Positions 17,453 to 29,074 of a stretch of DNA of 64,000 nt are shown piece after piece (within the stretch, counting starts at the first letter, position 1; each line of letters begins with the position of its first letter). The notes beneath the pieces were generated by a model, which was not told where the DNA came from, did not search any database, and worked only from the letters and a program-made list of their open reading frames with translations. The position numbers and the translations under genes are program-made. Source of the DNA: Marvinbryantia formatexigens DSM 14469 (GTDB taxonomy: Bacteria > Bacillota > Clostridia > Lachnospirales > Lachnospiraceae); assembly GCF_025148285.1 (NCBI RefSeq), contig NZ_CP102268.1, positions 3,141,001 to 3,205,000 of the forward strand. Direction: 5' to 3'.

Positions 17453-18652
17453 GTGGCTGCAAAAATTTCAGCAGCCCGGAAGTATATGGAAAAAATATGG
17501 AATAAAAAATTTGTATTGCTATTTATTACGAACCTGTTGATGATGGCAACCTTTTATGCCTCGGTGCCTATTTTGCCGATTTATTGTCAGGAAAACGGGA
17601 TAACCGGTTCCAAAATCGGTATCGTATTGACGGCAATGTCAGTAACCACGGTATTGTTCAGACCGTTTGCGGGATATATTCTTGACAACTTCAACCGTTA
17701 TCATGTTTATATGCTGTTTCTGGCTCTGTTCTGTCTGCCATTTCTGGGGTTCGCCGCATTTCCGGTTTTCGGAGTGCTGGTAGTGCTCCGTCTGTACATG
17801 GGCGTTGTATATTCTGTATGTGGCTCGGCGACAACGACCCTGGCAGGGGACGTGCTTCCGCCCAGCATGGTAGGAAAGGGCGTCAACCGGTTTGCGCTTA
17901 CCATTTCACTGGGAATGGCGGCAGGTCCGTTCATTGGTATCCAGGTCCAGAACCATCTGAGCAGTCAAGCATCTTTTCTTGTTCTGTTTGCCTTAACAGT
18001 GATTGCTCTGATTTGCGTATCGTTCTGCAGGATTGAGTATCCGAAGGTAGAACGTAAGAAATTTGTTCTGGCGGATGCGTTCTATAAACCGGCGTTACCG
18101 TTTATGTTTAACATGATGTTTATCATGATTCCGTTTGGGGCAGTCATTGCATATTCCTCAATTTTTGCACAGGAAAAAGGACTGTCTTCGGTTATCCCGT
18201 ATTTCTACGTATTTTTGGTAGCGGGAATGTTAATCTCCAAGTTTTCGACACAGAAAATGATTGATGCCGGCAAACACAAAATCCTTGTTGTGATAAGCCT
18301 GGTGATTGTATTTTTCACAATGGCAAGCTATTCCTTTATGAATCATGGCGCGCATCTGCTGCTGGCGGGATTTTTGCTGGGCCTTGGCTATGGTGTGCTC
18401 CAGCCGCTGTTCCAGTCGTTTGTAACAGGAACAACACCGGCGCCCAAACGTGGTACGGCAAATGCGACGTATCTGCTTTCCTATGATATTGGTATCGGTA
18501 TCGGTTCCTTCCTGATGGGAATGTTCCAGGAGAGCATCGGGCTGGCAAACGGATTTGCGCTTACGGCGGCAGCGTATGTTATTGGCGGCATTATCTATGC
18601 GGTATACGTTGACCGTTATTATGCAAAATTACTTCAGCAGAAAAATAATTAA
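17453..18652 (+). CDS. major facilitator superfamily transporter
   Basis: A 399-residue protein with about twelve hydrophobic segments in two halves, split by a basic cytoplasmic loop near residue 200 (EYPKVERKK). The segments VLFRPFAGYILDNFNRY and YMGVVYSVCGSATTT match MFS drug-efflux-like proteins. Start is uncertain: GTG 17453 lies only two bases after AAGGAGG, and the next ATG is at 17486. A near-palindrome, GTTATTAATGATAAC, lies about 70 bases upstream. Substrate is unknown; it precedes the ATP synthase operon by 75 bases. Confidence 0.8.
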   Translation: MAAKISAARKYMEKIWNKKFVLLFITNLLMMATFYASVPILPIYCQENGITGSKIGIVLTAMSVTTVLFRPFAGYILDNFNRYHVYMLFLALFCLPFLGFAAFPVFGVLVVLRLYMGVVYSVCGSATTTLAGDVLPPSMVGKGVNRFALTISLGMAAGPFIGIQVQNHLSSQASFLVLFALTVIALICVSFCRIEYPKVERKKFVLADAFYKPALPFMFNMMFIMIPFGAVIAYSSIFAQEKGLSSVIPYFYVFLVAGMLISKFSTQKMIDAGKHKILVVISLVIVFFTMASYSFMNHGAHLLLAGFLLGLGYGVLQPLFQSFVTGTTPAPKRGTANATYLLSYDIGIGIGSFLMGMFQESIGLANGFALTAAAYVIGGIIYAVYVDRYYAKLLQQKNN

Positions 18653-18735
18653 ATGAATACGGCGAAAATGTGCCGTTACTGCTCTGACGGCGGTTCTCTG
18701 CCGGACGGGCAGCCTGCTGAAACGGGGTGATGAAG

Positions 18736-19575
18736 ATGACAAAAAAGAAAAGAACAAAGGTTTTCCTGACGCTGCTGGTGATACTTATTGTTCTGCTTGC
18801 AGGAATTATACTGACGAATTCCTTTGGCGGGCGGCAGGAAACCATACAGGAAACAATGCGCGACGCAGTCCTGCATGAAACCGGAAAAATCAGCTTTCTG
18901 GGAATAAAGGATGTAAATCCGGCGTTTCTTTCCGCAGTTACAGTAACCGTGGTCCTGCTGATCGCGGCAGCGCTTATCCGGATATTTGCGGTACCGAAGT
19001 TTACATATATACCGGGAAAATTCCAGATGCTTCTGGAGCAGGTGGTCGGTCTGTTTGACGGACTGGCAAAATCAAACAGTCCGCATAGAAACGGTTTTCT
19101 GGGCGCCTACGTGTTTGCCGCGGGAGTATATATTTTCTGCGGAACATTGTTTGAGCTGTTCGGCTTCCAGGCGGTAACAACGGCGGGGGAATCGATTGCC
19201 CTCCCGGCGCCGCTTTCCGATATCAATGGAGCGATTGCACTGGGCTGCCTGTCCTACTGTATTATTCTATCCGGCGGAATTGCCGGAAACGGAGTACGGG
19301 GAATTGGAAAAACGCTGAAGGATTTTTCACTCCCCATTTCTATGAGCTTCCGTCTGTTCGGAGCGCTGCTCAGCGGTCTGCTGGTTACGGAGCTGGTATA
19401 TTATTACATTCATTTAAGCTTTGTGCTTCCGGTTGTTGTTGGGGTATTGTTCACATTGCTCCACGCGCTGATACAGACGTATGTGCTTACGATGCTGACC
19501 GCCCTGTTTTACGGGGAGGTATCGGAACCGGTCAGGAAAAAAGAAAATGCAGAAAGACAGAAGAAGGCTGCCTGA
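18736..19575 (+). CDS. atpB: F-type ATPase subunit a
   Basis: The membrane stator subunit that forms the ion half-channels against the c ring, about 279 residues. It has an N-terminal TM, then four to five further helices. The essential arginine is in SMSFRLFGALLSG, and the conserved glutamine in ALIQTYVLTMLTALF. The start is placed at ATG 18736, where GGGGTGATG gives a usable ribosome site; GTG 18727 or ATG 18730 are in frame too. First gene of an operon in order a, c, b, delta-alpha, gamma, beta, epsilon. The order and the absence of a separate delta gene suggest an alternative ATPase rather than the standard copy. Confidence 0.9.
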   Translation: MTKKKRTKVFLTLLVILIVLLAGIILTNSFGGRQETIQETMRDAVLHETGKISFLGIKDVNPAFLSAVTVTVVLLIAAALIRIFAVPKFTYIPGKFQMLLEQVVGLFDGLAKSNSPHRNGFLGAYVFAAGVYIFCGTLFELFGFQAVTTAGESIALPAPLSDINGAIALGCLSYCIILSGGIAGNGVRGIGKTLKDFSLPISMSFRLFGALLSGLLVTELVYYYIHLSFVLPVVVGVLFTLLHALIQTYVLTMLTALFYGEVSEPVRKKENAERQKKAA

Positions 19576-19627
19576 TAAAAACAGAAAAGATTATTTCAGA
19601 TAAGTGTGAATGAAGGAGGAAACGAAA

Positions 19628-19996
19628 ATGAAGAACGTAATGAAAAAGATTCCGGCAATATTGATGATGGCAATGATTCTGTTTACATTATCAGCTCCCG
19701 TATATGCGGAGGAGACGACAACTGTCGCAGCGCAGACAGCAGAAACAGAACAGATTACGGATACGGAGGATGCTACCGGCGACAAGGCGCTGGGCGCCGC
19801 TATTGCAGTAGGACTTGCGGCGGCCGCGGGCGCTGTCGGTATGGGTATCGCGATTGCAAAATCTTCGGAAGGAATTGCAAGGCAGCCGGAGGCGGAAGGA
19901 AAGATCCGTACCAACCTGATGCTGGGTCTGGTATTTATTGAGACGGCGATTATCTATGCGCTGATTGTCGCGATTCTGATTATATTTGTACTGTAA
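19628..19996 (+). CDS. atpE: F-type ATPase subunit c with N-terminal signal peptide
   Basis: The rotor ring subunit. At 122 residues it is longer than the usual 75-90. A likely cleavable signal peptide (about 1-26, ending APVYA) and an acidic, threonine-rich stretch (about 27-50) precede the two-helix hairpin (about 52-76 and 97-120), joined by the ARQPEAEGK loop. The ion-binding glutamate is in [11 protein letters not shown]. Threonine and tyrosine at +1 and +5 resemble sodium-binding rings, but the helix-1 position that holds glutamine in Na+ types aligns with methionine, so protons are more likely. ATG 19628 follows AAGGAGG by 8 bases. Confidence 0.88.
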   Translation: MKNVMKKIPAILMMAMILFTLSAPVYAEETTTVAAQTAETEQITDTEDATGDKALGAAIAVGLAAAAGAVGMGIAIAKSSEGIARQPEAEGKIRTNLMLGLVFIETAIIYALIVAILIIFVL

Positions 19997-20014
19997 ATAA
20001 GGAGATGGATCGCT

Positions 20015-20518
20015 ATGAATATCCCATTGAATATTGACTGGCAGCAGATATTGCTGCATCTGTTCAACTTTGCAATCCTGGCGGCCGGCCTTTATCTGCT
20101 GCTTTATAAACCGGTAAAGGATTTCATGGAAAAACGGACGGAGTATTATAAAAAAATGGACGCTGAAGCAAAGCAGGGCGTCCGGGATGCAGAAAGCATG
20201 AAGGCAGAGTATGAAAAGCGCCTGGCTTCGACGGGACAGGAAATTGCCGGGAAAAAGGCAGAGGCGGACAGGGAACTGGAACAGATGAAACAGCAGAAGC
20301 TTAAGGAAGCGTCGGAAGAAGCAGAGCGGATTGTGTCAGAAGCCAGAGTAAAAGCGGAAAAGGAAAAAGAAAAGCTGCTGGCGGACGCCGGGGAGCAGAT
20401 TGCAGACACGGCGATTGCCGCGGCGAAAAAGCTGGTGAAGGATACGATTTCACAGGAACAGGAAAAAGCCTTATTTGAGGAAATTCTGAAAAAGGCAGGT
20501 GAGAGCTGTGGCAACTGA
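20015..20518 (+). CDS. atpF: F-type ATPase subunit b
   Basis: The peripheral-stalk subunit, 167 residues. One membrane helix (about 10-30, LFNFAILAAGLYLLLYKPV) is followed by a long charged coiled coil and a C-terminal region (AAKKLVKDTISQEQEK) of the type that binds delta. It has a GGAGATGG ribosome site. Its last 11 bases overlap the start of the delta-alpha fusion gene, so its natural binding partner is encoded immediately downstream. Confidence 0.92.
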   Translation: MNIPLNIDWQQILLHLFNFAILAAGLYLLLYKPVKDFMEKRTEYYKKMDAEAKQGVRDAESMKAEYEKRLASTGQEIAGKKAEADRELEQMKQQKLKEASEEAERIVSEARVKAEKEKEKLLADAGEQIADTAIAAAKKLVKDTISQEQEKALFEEILKKAGESCGN

Positions 20519-22269
20519 TTTTACGAAGAAATTTTTTGAGGACAACAGGATTTTAAAAGCCCGTGTCAGTTATGCAAAAAGACCCTCCGCAGAAGAGCTG
20601 GAAAGGCTCAGCCAGTCGTTAAAGGAAACATACCATGCGACGGAGGTCATTCTGGAGGAGGAACAGAACGAAGAGCTGATCGGAGGCTATGTCCTGCAGG
20701 TGGGAGACCGGATTTTTGATAATTCCGTGAAGGCTTCCTTTGACAAGCTGCAGGAACATTTCAAACAGGAAAAAGGAAATGGAAATGTCATTTCTGTTTT
20801 AAAGAGCAATCTTGACGGATTAAACGGAGAGATTGCAGAGACGGAGGGCGGACATATTCTGCGGCTTCATGACGGAATTGCGGCTGTGGACGGGATGTCA
20901 CAGGCTGTCTACGGAGAAATTGTCCTGTTTGAAAACGGAACAAAGGGTCTGGTACAGAACATTGATGAGACGGAGGTCCTCTGTATTGTCCTGGGAGATG
21001 AGCAGGAGCTGGAGGAAGGCGACCGGGTGATACGGACCGGAAAACGGGCAGGAATCCCGGTGGGAAAAGAAATCCTCGGAAGAGTGGTGGACGCACTGGG
21101 CGCGCCGATTGACGGAGCGGGACCGTTCCGGGAGGAGGACTGGTATCTTATCGAGAGAAAAGCTCCGGGAGTTCTGGAGCGCCAGCCGGTAAACGTGCCG
21201 ATGCAGACCGGTATTCTGGCGATCGATGCGATGTTCCCCATCGGAAGGGGACAGAGAGAGCTGATTATTGGCGACCGTCAGACAGGAAAAACTTCGATTG
21301 CCATTGATACGATCATCAATCAGAAGGATAAGGACGTCATCTGCGTTTATGTGGCGATCGGTCAGAAGGCTTCTACGGTGGCGCAGATTGTGTCCAATCT
21401 GAAGAAGCATCATGCGATGGATTACTGCGTGGTAGTATCCGCCTCAGCCAGCGAGCCGGCCGCCCTGCAGTATCTGGCGCCTTATTCCGGCACGGCGATC
21501 GCGGAGTATTTTATGGACCAGGGGAAGGATGTGCTGATTATCTATGACGACCTGTCGAAGCACGCCGTGGCATACCGGGCCCTGTCGCTGCTGCTGGAGC
21601 GGTCTCCGGGACGTGAGGCATATCCGGGCGATGTATTTTATCTTCATTCCAGATTGCTGGAGCGGTCCAGCCGGATGGACGAAGCACATGGCGGAGGCTC
21701 CATCACGGCGCTTCCCATCGTGGAAACGCAGGGCGGGGACGTGTCCGCCTATATTCCCACGAACATTATTTCCATTACAGACGGGCAGATTTTTCTGGAG
21801 AGCGATCTGTTCTTTGCGGGAAACCGTCCTGCGGTAAATGTGGGTCTGTCCGTATCGCGAGTGGGCGGTGCAGCGCAGACAAAAGCGCTGAAAAAGGTGT
21901 CGGGCACGCTGAGGATAGACCTTGCACAGTATAAGGAAATGGAATCCTTTGCACAGTTCAGCTCAGAGCTGGATTCGGAAACAAAAGAGCAGCTTGCCTA
22001 TGGGGAACAGCTGATGGAGCTGTTAAAACAGCCGCTGTATGAACCGAAATCGATGGAAAAGCAGGTGATTATTTTAGGGGCGGCAACGCACAGAAGCTTT
22101 CTTGGGATTCCCGTAAAAGAAGTCCGGGCATTCGCGGAAGAATTTTACCAGTGGTTTGCCCAAAACTATGCGGCGGTTCTGGATGAAATCAGAGATACCG
22201 GAAATCTTTCGGATGATGCACTGGAAATTATCCGGAACGGAGCGGAGGAATATAAGAAGGTGAAAGGCT

Positions 22270-22283
<14 letters not shown>
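20508..22283 (+). CDS. atpA: F-type ATPase delta(C-terminal domain)-alpha fusion subunit
   Basis: About 591 residues against about 500 for a normal alpha. Residues 15-86 match the C-terminal domain of the delta subunit: KARVSYAKRPSAEELERL, then ELIGGYVLQVGDRIFDNSV and DKLQEHF. In E. coli delta this domain carries the contact to subunit b. The delta N-terminal helical bundle, which normally clamps the alpha N-termini, is missing. A complete alpha follows from about residue 96: N-terminal helix, beta barrel, Walker A GDRQTGKTS (about 255), DDLSKHAVAYR, and arginine finger SVSRVGGAAQ. Start GTG 20508 follows AGGTGAG; GTG 20499 is possible. No separate delta gene exists in the operon. No frameshift is needed for the fusion. 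Confidence 0.9.
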
Positions 22284-24565
<2,282 letters not shown>

Positions 24566-24577
24566 GAGGAGGCAGGC

Positions 24578-24985
24578 ATGAATACATTTCAGTTAAAGAT
24601 TACCTCCAGCAGCGGCTGCTTTTATGACGGTCCATGCGAAAGCCTGATACTTCCTACGGATGACGGGGCATACGGCATACAGGCAAACCATGAATCTATG
24701 GTGATAGGCATATGCATCGGAGAGATGCGCTTCCTGAATGAGAACGGATGGCAGAGCGTGATTCTTGGGCAGGGATATGCCAGAAGCGAAGATAATCACG
24801 TGACGCTGGTCGTGGACAGCGCGGAACGCCCGGAGGATATCGACGAGAACCGTGCAAGGGCGGCAAAGCAGCGCGCCGAGGAACGACTGGCGGTCCAGAA
24901 CAGCAGGAAGGAATACTACCGTGGAAAGCTTGCTATGACAAGAGCCATGACGAGACTGAAGGTAAAAGAGAAGAAATATTTGTAG
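24578..24985 (+). CDS. atpC: F-type ATPase subunit epsilon
   Basis: The rotor-base and regulatory subunit, 135 residues. An N-terminal beta sandwich (about 1-85: FQLKITSSSGCFYDGPCESL, YGIQANHESMV) is followed by a C-terminal two-helix domain (about 90-135). It has a GGAGGAGG ribosome site. As the last gene of the operon it is followed at once by a strong terminator. Confidence 0.92.
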   Translation: MNTFQLKITSSSGCFYDGPCESLILPTDDGAYGIQANHESMVIGICIGEMRFLNENGWQSVILGQGYARSEDNHVTLVVDSAERPEDIDENRARAAKQRAEERLAVQNSRKEYYRGKLAMTRAMTRLKVKEKKYL

Positions 24986-25008
24986 GAGGCGCAGCCGCGC
25001 CTCCTTTT
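24984..25008 (+). terminator. terminator of the ATPase operon
   Basis: AGGAGGCGC (24984-24992), AGCC loop, GCGCCTCCT (24997-25005), then TTTT. A perfect 9-bp GC-rich stem starting at the atpC stop codon. Confidence 0.9.
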
Positions 25009-25032
25009 ATGTCACAAACAGGTTTTTGTCTA

Positions 25033-25061
25033 TTGTGAAATATTTCCCGATTTATTATAAT
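25033..25061 (+). promoter_or_regulatory. promoter of the GT8 gene
   Basis: TTGTGA at 25033-25038 and TATAAT at 25056-25061, 17-base spacer, about 70 bases before the TTG start. Confidence 0.7.
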
Positions 25062-25132
25062 ACTCGTGAGTGATCTAACAGAAGAGTACACCCTGGGGCG
25101 GGAAGCCTCAGAGCGGGAAGGAGCGGTTTGTA

Positions 25133-25978
25133 TTGAATATTTTATTTACAGTGAACAGAGGATATATGGAGCATGTGCTGGACTGTATACGGTCGATTGT
25201 GCGATTCCCGTCTGAGGACGGATACGATATCTATATTTTACATTCCGACTTGCAGGAACAGGACCAGAGCGATGCCGCCGCGCAGGTCGAGGATGGGGAT
25301 ACAAGGCTGCATTTCCGGTTTGTGGAGCCGTCTGTATTTGCCTCCTTTCCGGAGAGCGAGAGATATCCCAGATTAATTTACTACCGTATTTTTGCCGCCT
25401 CTCTGCTTCCGCCGGAGATGGACAGGATTCTGTATCTGGATGGCGATACGCTTGTCATCAATCCGCTGGATGAGCTGTACAACATGGATTTTGAGGGCAA
25501 TTATTTTCTGGCGTGCACGCATGTGCGGAAATTCCTGACGAAGGTAAACCAGTACCGGCTCGGCATGGAGGAAGTGAGCACCTATATCAACAGCGGGGTT
25601 CTGCTGATGAATTTAAAGGAGTTAAGAGAAAAGCAGGATTTTGAAGAAATCGCGTCGTTTGTGGAGAAGCGGGGGCGGTATCTCACCCTGCCGGACCAGG
25701 ATATCATAACCGCTCTGTACGGAAACAAAACGGGAATTCTGGACACCATGAAATATAATCTGAGCGACAGGATGATTTCCGTCTATAATACGGAGCCGGG
25801 GCACAAAAGAATCAATCTGGAATGGGTGCGGGAAAACGCGGTCGTTATCCATTATTATGGAAAGCAGAAGCCGTGGAAAAAGCCGTATCTGGGGATGCTG
25901 GATGTTTTTTACCGGGAGCTGAAAGAGGAAGAGCCGGGGAAAATCTGCGGCGCCGTCCAGAATGAACCGGAGGCATAA
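25133..25978 (+). CDS. glycosyltransferase family 8 protein
   Basis: A cytoplasmic retaining glycosyltransferase of the LgtC/glycogenin-like GT8 family, 281 residues. The metal-binding DxD motif sits in ILYLDGDTLVINPLDELY (around residue 105). YINSGVLLMNLKELRE, LPDQDIITALYGN and the C-terminal VIHYYGKQKPWKKPY are typical family blocks. The start is TTG, preceded by GGAAGGAG. It has its own promoter and stands alone; no other envelope genes adjoin, so acceptor and donor sugar remain unknown. Confidence 0.9.
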   Translation: MNILFTVNRGYMEHVLDCIRSIVRFPSEDGYDIYILHSDLQEQDQSDAAAQVEDGDTRLHFRFVEPSVFASFPESERYPRLIYYRIFAASLLPPEMDRILYLDGDTLVINPLDELYNMDFEGNYFLACTHVRKFLTKVNQYRLGMEEVSTYINSGVLLMNLKELREKQDFEEIASFVEKRGRYLTLPDQDIITALYGNKTGILDTMKYNLSDRMISVYNTEPGHKRINLEWVRENAVVIHYYGKQKPWKKPYLGMLDVFYRELKEEEPGKICGAVQNEPEA

Positions 25979-26078
25979 CGGGACAGAGGATAAGAATACG
26001 GAAACGCAATAAGGCGGAAACACCGGCGCCGGAAGGTCACGGAAAGCCTGCCGGAGACAGAGAAAGAGAGGATGTATT

Positions 26079-27029
26079 ATGGCAAAGAAAGAATTGGGCG
26101 CAGTCAGGCAGCTTCCGGTAATCGGACTGCCGCGGGCGATGCTGTATTACCGCTATGCGGTACTGTGGAAAACATTTTTTTCCCAGCTCGGCATCAGGAC
26201 GATTACCAGCGAGCCGACGACAAAGGGCGTTCTGGAGGAAGGAACCGCCTGCGCCATCGACGAAGCGTGCCTGGCGACGAAAATTTTTATGGGACATGTG
26301 AAATCCCTGATTGGAAAATGCGATTATATACTGATTCCGCGGATTTCCAACTTCGGTCTGCAGCGCAGTATGTGCACGAAGTTTGAGGCGCTTTACGATA
26401 TGACGGCAAATACGTTCCGCGGCACCGGACAGAAATTTCTCTCTTATAATGTGGATGTAAGGCACAGGCAGGACGAGGAAAAAGCCTTCCTGGATATGGG
26501 CGTTTCTCTTGGCTTCCACAGAAAAGAGGCGGAGAGGGCATACAAAAGAGCGAAAAAGGCGGAGCTGGAGGACTGGAAGCAGAAGGTAAAGGAGCAGGAA
26601 AAGCTGTACCAGCTTCCGAAAACGAAGATTCTGCTGGCGGGACACAGCTACATTACAGAGGATGCGTATATCGGAAAGCCTGTCCGGAAAATGCTGAGAA
26701 AGCTGGACGCGGTGCCCATCCGGGCGGATATTATCGAGCGCAAAGCGGCTCTGGAGCAGAGCCTGAAGCTGTCGCCCACCCTGAAGTGGGAGGTCAACCG
26801 TGAGATTGCCGGAAGCGTTTATAAAAACCGGGACCGCGTGGACGGTATCATTCTTATGAGCGCATTTCCGTGCGGACCGGATTCTATGGTGAATGAAATG
26901 CTCATGCGCAGAAACAACGGCGTTCCGATTCTGAATCTGGTGATGGACGGACAGAACGGGGATGCCGGAGTGGAGACCAGGGTGGAAAGCTTCCTTGATA
27001 TTATCGGATTTAAGAAGGGGAAATTATAA
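26079..27029 (+). CDS. acyl-CoA dehydratase activase-related protein (DUF2229-like)
   Basis: A 316-residue cytoplasmic protein resembling the DUF2229 region of the large, fused HgdC/BadF-type activase proteins. It begins LPVIGLPRAMLYYRYAVLWKTFFSQLG, and cysteines occur in CAIDEACLA and FPCGPDS, possible iron-sulfur ligands. First of three tightly coupled genes (TAATG overlap with the next). Together they look like a split version of a single long activase/reductase protein. Substrate unknown; possibly related to the double-cubane-cluster ATPase-driven reductases. Confidence 0.8.
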   Translation: MAKKELGAVRQLPVIGLPRAMLYYRYAVLWKTFFSQLGIRTITSEPTTKGVLEEGTACAIDEACLATKIFMGHVKSLIGKCDYILIPRISNFGLQRSMCTKFEALYDMTANTFRGTGQKFLSYNVDVRHRQDEEKAFLDMGVSLGFHRKEAERAYKRAKKAELEDWKQKVKEQEKLYQLPKTKILLAGHSYITEDAYIGKPVRKMLRKLDAVPIRADIIERKAALEQSLKLSPTLKWEVNREIAGSVYKNRDRVDGIILMSAFPCGPDSMVNEMLMRRNNGVPILNLVMDGQNGDAGVETRVESFLDIIGFKKGKL

Positions 27030-28102
27030 TGGAAAAAGAGACAAAAGTAGCGTTTCCCATGATTGCAAGATACAATTACGCTATCCGCTATATTGTGGAG
27101 AACGGGCTTGATATAAAATATGTGATGCAGCCCCGCATGACCAGGCGGACGATGGAGCTGGGCAGCCGCTACAGTCCGGATTCTGTCTGTACACCGTTTA
27201 AGAGCACGCTCGGCAGCATGATCGAGGCGCTGGAGGCGGGAGCAAATACCATTCTGATGGTGAACGGGCTGTGCCGCCTGGGCTATTACGGGGAGCTGCA
27301 GGAGCAGATACTGCGCGACCTGGGCTATCAGTTTGAGTTTATCAATTTATCGGAATATACGACCGGAAAGAAAAGAGACTATCTGAAAGCGGTAAAAAGG
27401 CTGAACCCGAAATATAAAGTTGCCAGGCTGACCGCCGCCGCCATTGAAGGTGTCAAAATGGCGGAATATATCGACGAATTAGAGGGGATATATTATAAAA
27501 GCTGCGGATTTGAAGCGGAAAAGGGAAGCTGCAAAAAGATTTTTGATGATTTTTTAAATGCTATGCAGGCAGCCTCGTCAAAATCAGAAATCGAATCGGC
27601 GTACCGGAAGGCGAAGAGCGCCTTTTCGCAGGTGCGGCTGAACAGACCGGAGCCGCTGCTGCGCGTGGGAGTTATCGGCGAATATTTCACGGTGATGGAC
27701 AGTTTTTCCAATCTGGAGCTGGAGCAGAAGCTGGCGGATATGGGAGTGGAGGTGCACCGGTGGATGAACATTACCAACCGCAACCTGCATTACAGCGGCG
27801 AGAAAAACATGAATGTGCGGATAAAGGACCTCTGCACCTACGAGATGGGACCGACCTCCACGGCGAATATCTGGTGTGCCAGAGATTACGCCGAGCGGGG
27901 CTTTGACGGCATCATCCATGTAAAATCGGCAGGCTGTACGCCGGAGATGGACATCATGCCGGTGCTGCAGAACATCGGCGCGGACTATAAAATCCCCATT
28001 CTGTACCTGACGTATGATTCGCAGACAAGCGATACGGGACTGATGACCAGAATCGAGGCATTTTACGATATGATTCAGATGAGAAAGAAGGTAATCCGAT
28101 GA
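27029..28102 (+). CDS. HgdB-like / CoA-dehydratase-related protein
   Basis: A 357-residue protein of the 2-hydroxyacyl-CoA dehydratase-related group. It has spaced cysteines (SVCTPFKSTLG, VNGLCRLGYYGE, KSCGFEAEKGSCKK, STANIWCARDY, SAGCTPEM) of the kind that hold [4Fe-4S] or larger clusters. Near the middle, VGVIGEYFTVMDSFSNLELEQ is characteristic. It overlaps both neighbours by one and four bases. It probably receives electrons from the ATPase encoded next. No dehydratase substrate gene pair is visible, so the final reaction is unknown. Confidence 0.8.
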   Translation: MEKETKVAFPMIARYNYAIRYIVENGLDIKYVMQPRMTRRTMELGSRYSPDSVCTPFKSTLGSMIEALEAGANTILMVNGLCRLGYYGELQEQILRDLGYQFEFINLSEYTTGKKRDYLKAVKRLNPKYKVARLTAAAIEGVKMAEYIDELEGIYYKSCGFEAEKGSCKKIFDDFLNAMQAASSKSEIESAYRKAKSAFSQVRLNRPEPLLRVGVIGEYFTVMDSFSNLELEQKLADMGVEVHRWMNITNRNLHYSGEKNMNVRIKDLCTYEMGPTSTANIWCARDYAERGFDGIIHVKSAGCTPEMDIMPVLQNIGADYKIPILYLTYDSQTSDTGLMTRIEAFYDMIQMRKKVIR

Positions 28103-29049
28103 AGGAAGCATATCTGGGAATCGACGTGGGGTCGATTTCCACAAAAGGAGTTATTATAAATAAGGACAACGAGGTGCTGGCGAGCGAGTATATCTGGACC
28201 GAGGGGGACCCCATCGGAGCGGCAAAAAAGCTGGTCGCTCTGCTGGAAAAACAGTTTGACAAAGCATCTTACCGGATTGTGGCGACGGGAACCACCGGGA
28301 GCGCCCGGCGGCTGGTGGGCACGATTGTCGGGGCAACGATGGTAAAAAATGAAATTACCGCCCATGCCGTTGGCACGACGACCTTTTATCCGGGCGTGCG
28401 GACCATCCTGGAGATCGGCGGACAGGATTCCAAAATCATACTGGTGGAAAACGGGGTGGCAGTGGATTACGCCATGAACACCCTGTGCGCGGCGGGAACC
28501 GGAGCTTTTCTCTCCAGCCAGTCAAAGCGTCTGGGAATCGAGGTGGAGGATATGGGCGAGATCGCGCTCCATTCGAAGCATCCGACGCAGATCGCGGCAA
28601 GATGCACCGTCTTTGCGGAATCGGACCTGGTCCATAAAATCCAGATGGGACATACGAAGGAGGACATCATTGCCGGGCTCTGCAACGCGGTCGTTTCCAA
28701 TTACCTGAATAACGTGGGAAAGGGCAAGAAGATTGTCCCGCCGGTCGTTTTCCAGGGCGGCGTAAGCAAAAATATCGGCGTGGTGGAGGCGTTCCGCAAA
28801 GCGCTCGGATGCGAGGTGCAGGTAGATGAAAACGGGCATCTGATGGGCGCGCTGGGAGCGGCGATTCTGGCAAAGAAGAGCGAAAAGAGAAAAGAATTTG
28901 ACTTTTCGATGGAGGATATGAACTTCCGCACGCGCGAAATCTGCTGCGGGCGCTGTTCCAACAACTGCGAAATCATGTGCGTATACCGCGACGATGTGCT
29001 GATAGACAGTTGGGGGAACCGCTGCGAAAAAGGGGAGCTGGTGCACTGA
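28099..29049 (+). CDS. BadF/BadG/BcrA/HgdC-type activase ATPase
   Basis: An ASKHA-fold ATPase of 316 residues that uses ATP hydrolysis to push low-potential electrons to a partner iron-sulfur protein. It has the N-terminal phosphate loop GIDVGSISTKGVI, EIGGQDSKII, and the two cluster cysteines in NTLCAAGTGAFL and ARCTVFAESD, which bridge one [4Fe-4S] per dimer in HgdC. GGVSKN follows. An added cysteine-rich tail (CCGRCSNNCEIMC and a final C) could hold a further cluster and is unlike simple HgdC. Third gene of the coupled set, with an ATGA overlap upstream. Confidence 0.9.
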   Translation: MKEAYLGIDVGSISTKGVIINKDNEVLASEYIWTEGDPIGAAKKLVALLEKQFDKASYRIVATGTTGSARRLVGTIVGATMVKNEITAHAVGTTTFYPGVRTILEIGGQDSKIILVENGVAVDYAMNTLCAAGTGAFLSSQSKRLGIEVEDMGEIALHSKHPTQIAARCTVFAESDLVHKIQMGHTKEDIIAGLCNAVVSNYLNNVGKGKKIVPPVVFQGGVSKNIGVVEAFRKALGCEVQVDENGHLMGALGAAILAKKSEKRKEFDFSMEDMNFRTREICCGRCSNNCEIMCVYRDDVLIDSWGNRCEKGELVH

Positions 29050-29074
29050 CAGAATTTAACAGGAGGGACGGAAC

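Noticed and set aside
19628-19996. Sodium-specific c ring
   Set aside because: Glutamate, threonine and tyrosine fit, but the helix-1 glutamine ligand aligns to methionine, so Na+ specificity is not supported.
20499-20800. Delta-alpha fusion as a frameshift or read-through artefact
   Set aside because: The delta-like and alpha parts are in one continuous frame with a ribosome site at the front and no stop between; a normal alpha start after the delta part has no ribosome site.
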